Of a DNA stretch of 64,000 nt, positions 1-11,600 are shown one piece after another. Every line of letters starts with the position of its first letter. The first letter of the stretch is position 1. The position numbers were made by a program, and so were the translations under genes. The notes beneath the pieces were generated by a model that was not told the DNA's origin, searched no databases, and was given only the letters and a program-made list of their open reading frames with translations. The stretch covers positions 172,579,577 through 172,643,576 of the forward strand of contig NC_057861.1 in NCBI RefSeq assembly GCF_019393635.1. Direction: 5' to 3'. The stretch is from Dromiciops gliroides (lineage: Eukaryota > Chordata > Mammalia > Microbiotheria > Microbiotheriidae).

Positions 1-96
1 AGCTAGTAAGTGTCAAGGGTCTGAGGCCAAATTTGAACTCGGGTCCTCCTAAATCCAGAGCTGGTGCTTTATCCATTGCGCCACCTAGCTGCCCCC
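1..96 (-). mobile_element. WSINE1-like SINE (cut by window edge)
   Basis: Antisense tRNA-derived SINE. It ends in the complement of its head (GCGCCACCTAGCTGCCCCC), and the A-tail side lies outside the window. The RNA polymerase III B-box-like GTTCAAATC region appears as its complement. Confidence 0.85.
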
Positions 97-119
97 TAGA
101 ATATTTCTTTTGAGAGGAA

Positions 120-270
120 ATATTTTCCTCTTTCCCACAGTCAAAGAATCACAGAATTTGAGAGGTGAAAAGGATCTCAGTGGCCATCCAGTCCAAATAA
201 TCAATGAAAGACAATCTATTCTGCTTTAGGATGTCTCTAATGGATGGGAAATTTCTCTTGACACTATAGC
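120..270 (+). repeat. Ancient dispersed repeat fragment
   Basis: It contains AGAATTTGAGAGGTGAAAAG and a following 'ctcagtggccatccagtcc' pattern. The same pattern recurs near 13330, 26170, 53110 and 58070 in this window. Family unassigned. Confidence 0.4.
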
Positions 271-916
271 CCCCAGACTTAATGTGACCCCATGGACATG
301 TTGGGGTAAATGTGAGATTTTGTCCTCCCCCTTGACTTTCAACTTTTATTGGCTTTATTAATAAACCAAACTATGCCATGTTATCTTTTCGTTGGACTTT
401 TAGTTTTTTCAAAAACACTTTTGCCAACTTGACCTCATTTGATCATAACTTGTGAGGCAGTGAAATGAGTTGTTTGTAGTGACATATTGGCATTGGCAAG
501 GCCAGACTTTAATCTGACTTCCAACCTAGTGTTCTTTCCACTGGTCCTTGGTCCTACTTGAAAAGGTCAGAATAACAAGAACGAAGTTCAGAAAGGACTA
601 TAAGCAAGGCAGTGTTGATACCACCCCGTTAAAATGAATACTAAAAAATATTTCACACTTTCATATACAGTCCTCTTTTTCTGTCCTTTGTTTATGGAGA
701 TGTTTACAAAGATTTTTCTGGTTCAAAATAAAGCATTTTCAAGGTCAAAATAAGCATAGACAAGGCTAACCCTAAAAGAGGCAGATTAGGCCAGCAGTAT
801 GTAATTTCTTCAGTGCCCCAAGGACCTACTCAAGAAAATGTTGCGTTCTATTGAAATGACCTCTGTCAATATTCCTTCTTTGACTTAAATCATGATGTTT
901 ACTGAAAACCTTTATT

Positions 917-1155
917 AAGGCAGCTAGATGGTGGTGATGATAGTGTGTTGGACCTGGGCTCTGGAAGATCTAAGTTCAAATCCAGCCTCCGACACTAGCT
1001 ATCTGATTTTGGGCAAGTCACTTGAACTCTGCCTCAGTTTCCTCATCTGTAAAATGGAAATGATAATATCTACCTTCCAGGGTTATTGTGAGAATAAAAG
1101 CAGATGATATTTTTAGAGTACTTTGTCAGCTATCATTATTATGATTAACTATTAA
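917..1155 (+). mobile_element. CORE-SINE (MIR/MAR1-like)
   Basis: tRNA-like head (GGCAGCTAGATGGTGG), then the CORE signature CTCAGTTTCCTCATCTGTAA and a tail with GTTATTGTGAGAATAAAAG and TATCATTATTATGATTA. Near full length. Confidence 0.8.
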
Positions 1156-1410
1156 AATGCATACATTGCCCAGAAAGTATAATTCACCTGTCAGAAAATG
1201 GATTAGTTTATGTGGTTATTGTCCCACTCCAGAAAGTCTGAAGGATTGGGATATAAGGAAAGGTCTGGAGCATAGACACTATCCAGAGAAGATAAAGCTC
1301 AGAAGAAGATAAAGATAAAATTGGACTGTTGAGCAGCCAGGAGAAAAGACTGGATTAATAGATAGGGGATATTGAATGCTAAATTCACTTAATTTACAAT
1401 TTTTGCCTAG

Positions 1411-1459
1411 GGATGGCTCTACTTTCAGCAGTTACAAAAGCCAAGGGGAGAGAAAATGG
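1411..1459 (+). CDS. SYCP2L: SYCP2L exon a (first in window)
   Basis: Acceptor TTTTTGCCTAG is followed by 49 bases and donor GTAAGT. Ending in phase 0, as the next exon requires, it reads [16 protein letters not shown] after one base that completes the previous codon. A second frame is also open, so the frame rests on phase agreement with 7830. An unseen exon between 1460 and 7829 cannot be excluded. This is the least certain exon. Confidence 0.6.
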
Positions 1460-4400
1460 GTAAGTACAGCTCATACCAAGCATAACTTCTGTTACTTAGT
1501 GGGTTTTCTCCTCTCTGGGCCATGTTGACTGCTAAAATGAATGACTTTTAAAATGGTGCATCTTGTGCTTCAGATGGGTAGTTTAGGAAGGAAGCAACAA
1601 GTTTTAGCATATGGTTTCTTTAATATCTTTTCTCTTCAACATTCCACATCATTTTAAAAAGAATGGGGCAAAAAACTATAGGGATACATATAATACTATT
1701 TAAATAAATTCATTTGCAACAAGTTAGGGAGGATGATGGAAAGCTACATTCAGTATCATCTTTTTTAATAATAAACATTTTTATTTATTGTTTTGGTTTC
1801 CAATTTTTATCCTTCTTTCCCTCCCTCCCCTCATCTCTCTCTGAGGTGGCAAGCAATCAGATATTGGTTACACGTGTATGATTTTGTAAAACATTACCAT
1901 ATTTGTTATTTTGTACAAGAAAACTTGATTAAAAGAAAAAAAATTAAAGAAAGTGGAAAAATAGCATGCTTCGGTCTGTTCCATCAATATCACCTCTTTC
2001 TTTGGAGGTGGATAGTATGTTTCATCAATAGTCCTTTGGGATTGTCTTGGGTCATTGTATTGCTGAGAATGGTCAAATTGTTCATAGTTCTTCATCAAAC
2101 AATATTGCTGCCTCTGTGCACAATGTTCTCTTGCTTCTGTTCACTTCACAATACATCATTTCATACATATCTTTCCAGGGCTTTCTGAAATCATCCTGTT
2201 TGTCATTTCTTATAGCACAATAATATTTCATCACCATCATATACCACAGTTTGTTTAGCCATCCCCCAAATTGATGGGCATTTCTTTGATTTCCAATTTT
2301 TAGCCACCACAAAAAGAACTGCTATGGATATTTGTGTACAAATAGGTCTTTTTCTCTTTTTTTGATGTCTTTAGGATATAAGCCTAGTAATGTTATTGCT
2401 GGATCAAAGGGTATGCACAGTTCTATAGCCCTTTAGCATAGTTCCAAATTGCTCTCCAGAATGGTTGGGATCTGTTCACAACTCCAACTGTGGATTAGCG
2501 ACACAGCTTTCCCACATCCCCTCCAACATTCAACGTTTTCTGTTGTTGTTATATTTGCCACTGTAATGATTGGAATGACACCACCTACTGGAGACTTACT
2601 ATAGGAAAGCTCTGCCATGAGGAGAATGCCTCAGAGGGCAAGGCCATGCAGCTTTTCCTTGGCGTCAGAAAGTAACATTTGCGCATGGGTACTGTCCACC
2701 AAGGCTACCAGCCAATCAACTTGAGGAGCCTCCCATTTTCTGGGAGGGGACAGGAAGGAGGAAGGAGGGCCTATGTGGAGAGCTCTCTCTCTTTTAGGTT
2801 CCTGACTTCATAATGGTGGTGGTGGCGGCAGAGGACTTCATAGGAAAACTGAGGAAAAATAGGATTGCCATGCTGTTGGAATTCTGTTCTCAATCTTTCT
2901 CTTTCTATCTTTCAATAAACCCTTAAAAACCTAAACTTGTTTTATCAGTGATTTTAGTCAGTTTCCCCCAAAACTGGGGGAACAGATTAGAACCCACATT
3001 TAGAATCTTAAATTACACACCACTCAGGTGTGAGATGATACCTCAGAGTTGTTTTAATTTGCATTTATCTGGTCAAAATAATGATCTAGAGCATTTTTTT
3101 CATATGACTATAGATAACTTTGATTTCTTCGAAAACTGCCTATTCATATCCTTTGACCATTTATCAATTGAGGAATGACTTGTATTTTTATAAATTTGAC
3201 TCAGTTCTCTATATATTAGAGAAATGAGGCCTTTATCAGAGATATTTGTTTCAAAAATTCTTTCCCAGTTTTCTACTTCCCTTGTTAATCTTGGTTATGT
3301 TAGTTTTGTTTGTGCAAAAACATTTTAATTTTATATAATCAAAATGATCTGTTTTACGTTTAATTTTATTCTCTATGTCTTCTTTGGTCATAAATTCTTC
3401 TCCTGCCCATAAATCTGACAGATAAACGATTCCATACTCCCTTAATTTGCTTATGGTATCATCCTTTATGTGTAAATCATGTACCCATTTTGATCTTATT
3501 TTAGTATACAGTATGAGATGTAGGTCTATACCTAGTTTCTGCCATGCTGTTTTCCAGTTTCCCCACCAGTTTTTGTCAAATAATGAGTTTTTGTTCCAAA
3601 AGCTTGAATCTTTGGGTTTATCATATACTAGATTACTGTAGTTATTTACTATAGTATAATTTTTATCTATTCTATTCCACTGATCTACCTTTCTATTTCT
3701 TAGCCAGTACCAGATTGTTTTGATAATTACCTCTTTATAATACAGTTTGAGATCTAGTACTGCTAGACCACCTTCTTTTGTATTTTTTTTCATTGATTCC
3801 CATGATATCCTTGAAGGTTTCTTTGAATGTTGTTGTTATTTTTTCTAGCTCTATAAAATATTTTTGGTAGTTTGATTGGTATAGCACTAAATAAGTAAAT
3901 TAACTTAGGTAGGATTGTCATTTTTATTATATTGGCTCTGCCTACCCATGAGCAACTAATATTTTTCCAATTGTTTAGATCTGCCTTTATTTCTGCGAAA
4001 AGTGTTTTGTAGTTCTGGTCATATAGTTGCTGTGTTTGTCTTGGGAAATAGACTTCCAAGTACTTTATACTGGCCACAATTATTTTAAATGGAATTTCTC
4101 TTTCTATTGTTAATATATAGGAATGCTGGTGTTTTACGTGGGTTTATTTTGTATCCTGCAACTTTGCTAAAGTTGTTAATAATTTCAAATAGCTTTTTCA
4201 TTGATTCTCTAGGATTTTCTAAGTATATCATCATGTCATCTGCAAAGAGTCATAGTTTTGTTTCCTCATTACCTATTCTAATTCCTTTAATTCCTTTTTC
4301 TTCTCTTATTTCTATAGCTAACGTTTCTTTTCTTTGCTTTTTTTTTTGTGGGGCAATGGGGGTTAAGTGACTTGCCCAGGGTCACACAGCTAGTAAGTGT

Positions 4401-7400
4401 CACGTGTCTGAGGCTGGATTTGAACTTAGGTATTCCTGAATCCAGGGCTGGTACTTTATCCACTGCGCCACCTAGCTCCCCCTTCTTTTCTTTTTTTAAA
4501 CTTTGAAGATGATGTCTAAGCTCTTTCCTTGATCATGGTTTTCAGGTAGACCCATAATTTTCAAATTATCTCTTCTAGACCTATTTTCCAGGTCAGCAGT
4601 TTTCCCCAGAAGATATTTCACATTGCCCTCTATTTTTTATTCATTTGGATTTGCTTTATTATGTCTTGGTTTCTCATAAAGTCACTAGCTTTCATTTCTT
4701 CGATCCTAATTCTTAGGCAATTATTTTCATCAGAGAGCTTTTGTACCTCCTTTTCCATTTGGCCAATTTGACTTTTCAAGCTGTTGACTTTTTTCTCATG
4801 TCTTTCCTGCCTCACCCTCATTTCTCTTTCCATTTTTCCCTCTACCTCTCTAATTTTATCTTCAAAGTCCTTTTTGAGCACTTCTATGGCCTGAGACCAA
4901 TTCATATTTTTCTTGAAAGCTTCAGATATAGGGGCCCTGATGTTGACATCTTCCTCTGAGGGTGCCCCTTGGTCTTCCTTGTCACTAAAGAAACTTTCTG
5001 TGGTCCTCACCTTTCTCTGTCTGCTCATCTTGCCTTTCTTTTACTTGATGTTTAGCTCCTTAAAATGGGGCACTGTTTCCAGGCTACAGTATCCCAAGCT
5101 TAAGAAGTCCCAGGTGGTATGATTTAAGGAGAATCAGGTTCTTCACTCACCCAGCCTGTTTCCTGGTCCAGACCAACTTGCTAATCAACCAGCTTTGTGC
5201 GTTGTGGTTGTCAGCTCCAACGAGCCTGTGCCCCTCCCCCACCTGGGCCACTGCTACTCAAGCCTACCTCCTGGTTCTCAGCAGGGGTGTAAAATCCAAG
5301 TTATGCCTCAGCACCAGCATAGATCCCTGTAGTCTCCCCTCTGCCATGGGCTCAGCCCTCTCACCAGACTGTGAGTTTAGTTCCAGACCATACTGGTGCT
5401 GCAGCTAATTCAGAGGCTCTGGGGGTCTGCTTCTCTGGTGAGACCTTTATGGGACTGGATCTGTGTCAGGGTGACTGTGGGGTTGGACTCCATTCCTGTC
5501 TCAGAATAGCAGCTCCCTCCTTCTGACATTCCAAGCCGTTCTTGGTTAGCAGATGATTTCAGCACATTCTTCTGTGAGTTTTGCTGCTCCAGGCATTGTC
5601 CTATGGCATTATTTGGATGTTTTTTGGAGCAATCGTTTCATGAGTTGAAGAGCTCACTGCTTTTCTGCTGCCATCTTGGCTCCGACCCAGAAGTCCCCAC
5701 TTTTCTTTTCAATAAACTCCAGTGGCTCTCTATTCCACCAGGTTCAAATATAAACTCCTTTGGCTTTTAAAGCTCTTTGCAACATGGACCTTTTTAGTTA
5801 TGTGTCATTTTGCTAATTGGTGGGGGACACAAGCAAGGAAAATTGTAAGAGAAAAGCTGTGAAAATAGCCCATAGAAAAAGATAAAGAGAGCTTTGCTGT
5901 TCTTTTGCTCAGTATCTGATTCACATATGACCGACATAAAGACTGAAAAGCTATAGCTAGTAAATCTGATTCCTAATTGACTATATGGCAAATGAATATT
6001 ACCTCATTCTGACTTTGTTTGTAGAAATAATTCTTTTAGGTTATTACGGTTTCTTCTCACTGATGAAACCCTACTTTGGACCATTATGACAGAAAGAATT
6101 CACTAGATCTCAGAGAAATTGAGTGTAATCCCAGGATAGACCTTCAGTTGGGTTTTAGAAGAGATTTCAGAAGTTTTACTTCCATCTGATGTTTGGGAAT
6201 GGTAGCCAGAGGAGAACAGTCTTTGCCTTTGATAATTTGAAGGGCTAACTGGTTTTGCCTTTCCCTGTTCTGCTACCTACTCTCTGAGGGTGGAAATTCC
6301 TTAGAGCCCAGCTCAAGGAGCAGCCCTAGAAAAGCTCTGCACACCCAAGGCTTAGGGTTTCTACTTTTTGCTGAAAGAGCATAGCACTACCTCTGCAGCC
6401 TAGAGGAGGTGTGTATGAAGTGGAGCAGGCAATGGAAAAGTGGCTCTGCCTGCAAACTGTTCTATAGACTGATCCTGAGGGAAATATGACATCAAGGTCT
6501 ACAGTCCAGACCCGAGTTGCCAAAGGCACACATGTTCCCATTCATGTGCTTCCCTGCTATGGTTTATTAAGTTTGTGTGAAAATGTCCTTCTTGAACACT
6601 GTGCTTTGGTCAGAAAATATATTCCAGGTTATGAATGGAATGTATTATTTTTTTCTTCCTTTTTCTTTTTCTTTTTAAATGTTTCTGATTAAGAGTTAAT
6701 ATAGTTGGTCAGTTGACTTGTCAAATGGGAAGAACACTGGTAGAGGCTCAGGAAATAGAGTGTTCAGTAACTGAAATTTAAGCTTCCATTTTGGGTTACC
6801 TCCAGAACCCTGAGAATTAGTAGTAGTTGTAGCCTTGGCCCCCAACACTAGGAGCCCTCTAACTTGCTAGAGTTTGAGTACAAATTTAGGGGAGCAAGTC
6901 TGCCTCTGAGAGCCTAGAGAGGAAAAAAAGCATCAGTGCTATGCATCTACTACACTATTCTTCTAGTATCTTTATATTTTACATCCTCTACCACCATAGC
7001 CTCTGCTTTTTCTCACACACGATACTCTATCTTCTCTGTGCAGTGAGTGTATCACATACCCAAAATGCTTTCACTCTACCTCTTAGCATCACTGTCTTCA
7101 AGACTTGGCTCACCACCTATTACAGGAGGCCTGTCCTGGTCCCCCCAACTGCTAGTACATTTTTCTATAAGTTACCTTATATCTACTTTGTATGTATCTT
7201 GTATATACCTATACGTGTGCGTTATTATCTCTGCCATTAGAACATAAGCTCCTTTTTTTCTTTTTCTTTGTATTCCTATCACTTAACACAAAGCCTGATA
7301 TTTGACAAGGGCTAAATAAATACTTCTGAAGTCATTGGTCAGTACTCAATTTCACCCTTTCATGAAGATTGCTAACACATAACTTTTAAGACATTTCTAA

Positions 7401-8648
7401 ATAGAATGGGTAACTTTTTCAAAACTAAGGGGTATATCTTCCTCCTAAAATTATTTTTAAACTTGGAATTTCCTTTTTTCATCAAAAGACAGAATTTTGA
7501 ACTCAAGGCTCTGTTCATGGGAATGTTTTGAGGATTTAGAACATATCAAATACATTCAGGTTGCGAGTATTTAAAGTTTGGTTGTATAGTCATGTTGTAA
7601 AGTAACTGTCACCTGGTTACACATTTTTTTTTGAGCGGGTGTAGTCCTCTTGAGCCTCCATTCTGCCCCTGCCTGTCCTACTTTTGTCGTAAAGGTACAC
7701 ATCACCAAATAGAGAATCTAGACATCTGGAACAAGATAATGTCATTCCTTTGAGGGTGGTGATGTATTTTAATAGTCCATAGATATTAATGATGTTCTAT
7801 CTGAAATCTCAGAAAATTTTCTCTGTCAGTTTGATGATCTTAGGAAACACCTTTTTTCTGAAAGTAATAATGAAACGAGCAGTGATATGAGTGGAAGCCC
7901 TTGGATCAATAGCCAAAAGGAAAAAACCTTAAAAACATATTCTACGCAGAAAAGGCCAAGAGTCAGAAGTAAATTAAGAGGTAAGTTTAATATTTTACCT
8001 GCCTCACAAACCTACTGTAAGCCAATCAGTAACAAGTATTTCTTTTCTTTTCTTTTTTTCTTTTTCTTTTTCTTTTTTTTTTTGCGGGGTTATGGGGGTT
8101 AAGTGACTTGCCCAGGGTCACAAAGCTAGTAAGTGTCAAGTGTCTGAGGCCAGATTTAAACTCAGGTTCTCCTGAATCCAGGGCTGGTGCTTTATCCACT
8201 GTACCACCTAGCTGCCCCCACAAGTATTTCTTTTATCTGCTATACGTTCAGTACTGTTCTGGGTACTATGAGGGGATACAGATACCTATAATGAGGTCCT
8301 TGCCCTCCTCATCTTCTGTTTCTGCATGTTCAACACACAAACTATGCTATAATTACAAAACAAACAACATGCTATAATTATTCCCTTAACACCCAGTTCG
8401 GAATTTTAAGCACTGTAGTTGCTTGCATATTGTCTCTCCATTTAGAATGAATGTAAGCTTATTTAGGGAAGGGACTATTTTTGCCTATTAGGTGCTTTAA
8501 TAAATGCTTATTAGGGTAGATGGGTGTTGCAGTGGATAAAGCACTGGCCCTGGATTCAGGAGGACCTGAGTTCAAATCCAGCCTCAGACACTTGACACTA
8601 GCTGTCTGACCCTAGGCAAGTCACTTAACCCTCATTGCCCCACCAAAA

Positions 8649-8699
<51 letters not shown>

Positions 8700-11600
8700 G
8701 TAAGTTCTTGTTGACTAACTAGACTAGCAGCATTAAGAAGAGGAGAGAAGAAAGGCAGATAAGGCTACAGCAGTCAAGAAGAGATTTGAAGAGCTGGGAG
8801 TTCAGTTGCCCCTGAAGAACAGGCAGGTTTTGGATAAGTGGTGGGTATTCCAGGAGTAGAGAAAAGGATATGAGAGAAGGCATAGTTACAAGAACAAATG
8901 TGGAACAAGTGCTTATGGTACAATAAGGTACAGTTACAATAGAATGCACCTAATTGTGTTGGGAAGATAGGTTCAGATACTGGGGTCTCTAATTGGGAGG
9001 AAGAGTAGTTTGGAGTTAGTGATAAGAAGTAGAGAACTATAATGACAAGTATGGGGGTTTGTCTGTTATTTGTGAAATAAAGCCATGTGCTGGAGACTTG
9101 CTTTTCTTTTCAGTTTTGCCATTGTCGCCTTCAAGTAGTGGCAGTGATCACCAAAAGGACAAAGTAAGTACCTGTGTTCCAATTTAACAGGAATGAAGTA
9201 CTTATTAAGCTCTTAGCTCAGTACTGAGCACTGAGTGAGTATACTAACAGAGGCCAAACAGTCCCTGCTCTCACATTTTAAGTGGGGAGGACTGCACGTA
9301 GAAGAGGATGTAGCTACAGGGTGGAATGAGCAAAATGAGGAAAAGTTCATGATCTTGGGTTCAGGTGAAATAACTGCAAATGGAGCTATTGTATGTGATT
9401 TTTTTTTTTTTGGTGAGGAAATTGGGGTTAAGTGACTTGCCCAGAGTCACACAGCCAGTAAGTGTCAAGTGTCTGAGGCCGAATTTGAACTCAGGTCCTC
9501 CTGACTCCAGGGCTGCTGCTCTATCCATTGCGCCACCTAGCCACCCCTGTATGTGAATTTTTAGACCAGCTTAGTTTGTTAGGTTTTTTTTTAGATGTGA
9601 AAAATATGAAAAATTCAGCCACATCTCTGTGCACAATCGGCTCTTACCCTATTCAGAAACTGCAAAGAATTCATAACAAAACCATTTAGAATGAGTCTTG
9701 AATGTGTCAGAAATTCTGACAATTGAATAGGCTTGGTTGGGGACTTCTCATGCAGCAGAAATGTTATAAAAAATCTGAGTTGCTTTGAGATGCTTACCAC
9801 AACCTGACTTACTAGATGGCTTTTTTTAAGCAAACATTGTTTAATTACCCTTTCCATACACTTCAGTGAAACAAATAAAATTCATATTGATTGCAAAAAC
9901 TATTTTTTCAATCTTCTTTTGTGTATTGGGCCAAATATCTTCATCCTTAGCCATATGCTGATTAATCTGCTGAATTTCTTTGGTGTTCCTCTCACATACT
10001 AATGTTACGGTGAGGGTGGCGGGTGACAGCAGCCAGCAGAAATACAATATTAGCACTGCAGGGATAGATTTAAAGCTGTCAGCATTAACGTTATTGTTTG
10101 CCCACAGCATGACCTCTCATGTGCCCTTCCCAGAACTTTGTTTTTAGGTTTGTAGATCTTTGCTAATCTTCAAGGCTATGTTATTCCTTAATACAATGAA
10201 TGCTGAGGAAATCTCAGACAGAGATGCCTGATGGTACTTGTGATAATGTTACATAAAAGAAAAGGTAGAGAACAAATCTTACTACATAGAGATCTGCTTG
10301 AGGTTGAAATTGAGAAACTTCCAAACTGTGCCTTTAAAAACAATCCACATTGTTAATTTCCTTACAAGTTTTAGTGTTCAGAATGTTTACCACCTCTAAT
10401 AACTTTGAGCAACTAAGTCATTTTGATTCTTATAAATAAATATACAAATTAAAGATATAGGACATATAAAGATGCTATTGCATCCAGAGAAAGAACTGAT
10501 CAATAAAGTGTGTATAAAATAATTTTATACATATGCATACATATTTATACACATATATATGTATACATGTGTGTATACATACACACACAAACCTATTTGT
10601 ATCTGTTAGTTATCTCTAGGTTCAGGGGATGGAAAAGAAAGGAAAAAAAGAAATTTATATGATAACTGTTGTATATTTGGAGGAAATTGCAAATTGTACA
10701 TGTGATTTTGCAGTTTCATATTTCTATTTTTATTGTACTCTTATGGAAATATTTGTTTTGTGAATTGAAAATAAAACAAAAAAATAAAGTTAGTGGAGTA
10801 TTGTAATTTAGAGGTGTCATTGCATATATATTAATAGATTTATTTTTATTCTTTGAACTAGATATAATTTGAGATAAATTTTCAGCTATGAGATGTGTTT
10901 TATTGGTGTGTACTTTAGAATTTATTTTATTTGAAAAAATTATGGGAACCTATGAACCTTTTTGAAGGGACTTTGAAGGATGCTATAAAGGTCAAGCAAC
11001 TTGTTAATTTTGTTCATGAAAAAGTAATAAGATTCTGGGGTTTTTAAATGCTGTTTTAATAAATCAAATAAATTCTGTTTTAGGCTACACCAGTAAGGAA
11101 GAGGATTTCAAGGCAAAGCAATGAAAAAACCTTATACTCCCCTGTAGGCTTTGTAATACCTGAAGATTCTACCAAGAAGCATCCTTGTATGTCCCCAACT
11201 TGATTCTTTTATCCATTTGTTATACCTAATTGGATTGTTGGTGTGTGTGTGTGTGTGTGTGTGTGTATTGGTTAGAATTTGTATTATTTTCTGATTTTCT
11301 TTGGAAAATGAAAAGATGAAACTCAGTTTTCTTTCAATATAATACCATTATTTTCAGCAGAGAGAAGGGCACTCAGTTTTCATTCTAATCCTTGAGATTA
11401 GTTTGAGTAGAAGAAGGTGAAAATGAATTTTTCTTGTTTCCTCTGATTAGTAAAGCTCTGCAGCTTTTACTTGTCATGATCCACAGGTGCCATCAGCAGG
11501 TCTAAGACAAACAAAGAAGAGAGGGAATGGGGAAAGGGAGTGAGAAAGTAGAAGAAAAGAATGAAGTGGGTAGAAGGGAAAGAGGAGAATGTGATGCACA

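Larger units (their letters stand above)
1765..5692 (-). mobile_element. L1 LINE with internal deletion and two nested insertions
   Basis: One antisense L1 copy, read from its 5' end at about 5690 (GAGCCAAGATGGCAGCAG) through the 5' UTR, ORF1 (ATG at 5028), an internal deletion near 4490/4336, the second half of ORF2, and a 3' UTR and A-rich tail ending near 1765. ORF2 pieces include the FADDMMIY reverse-transcriptase motif (4220-4250), [16 protein letters not shown], the C-terminal CWRGCGK cysteine motif (2433-2560) and [25 protein letters not shown] (4337-4482) and an LTR (2562-3019) sit inside it. Frameshifts and the deletion make it inactive. Confidence 0.88.

Noticed and set aside
2562..3019. 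A provirus around the LTR
   Set aside because: No second LTR or retroviral coding region nearby; the L1 continues directly on both sides, so it is a solo LTR.
4335..4490. tRNA-like sequences in the SINE heads
   Set aside because: The heads derive from a tRNA but lack a full cloverleaf; they are not functional tRNA genes.
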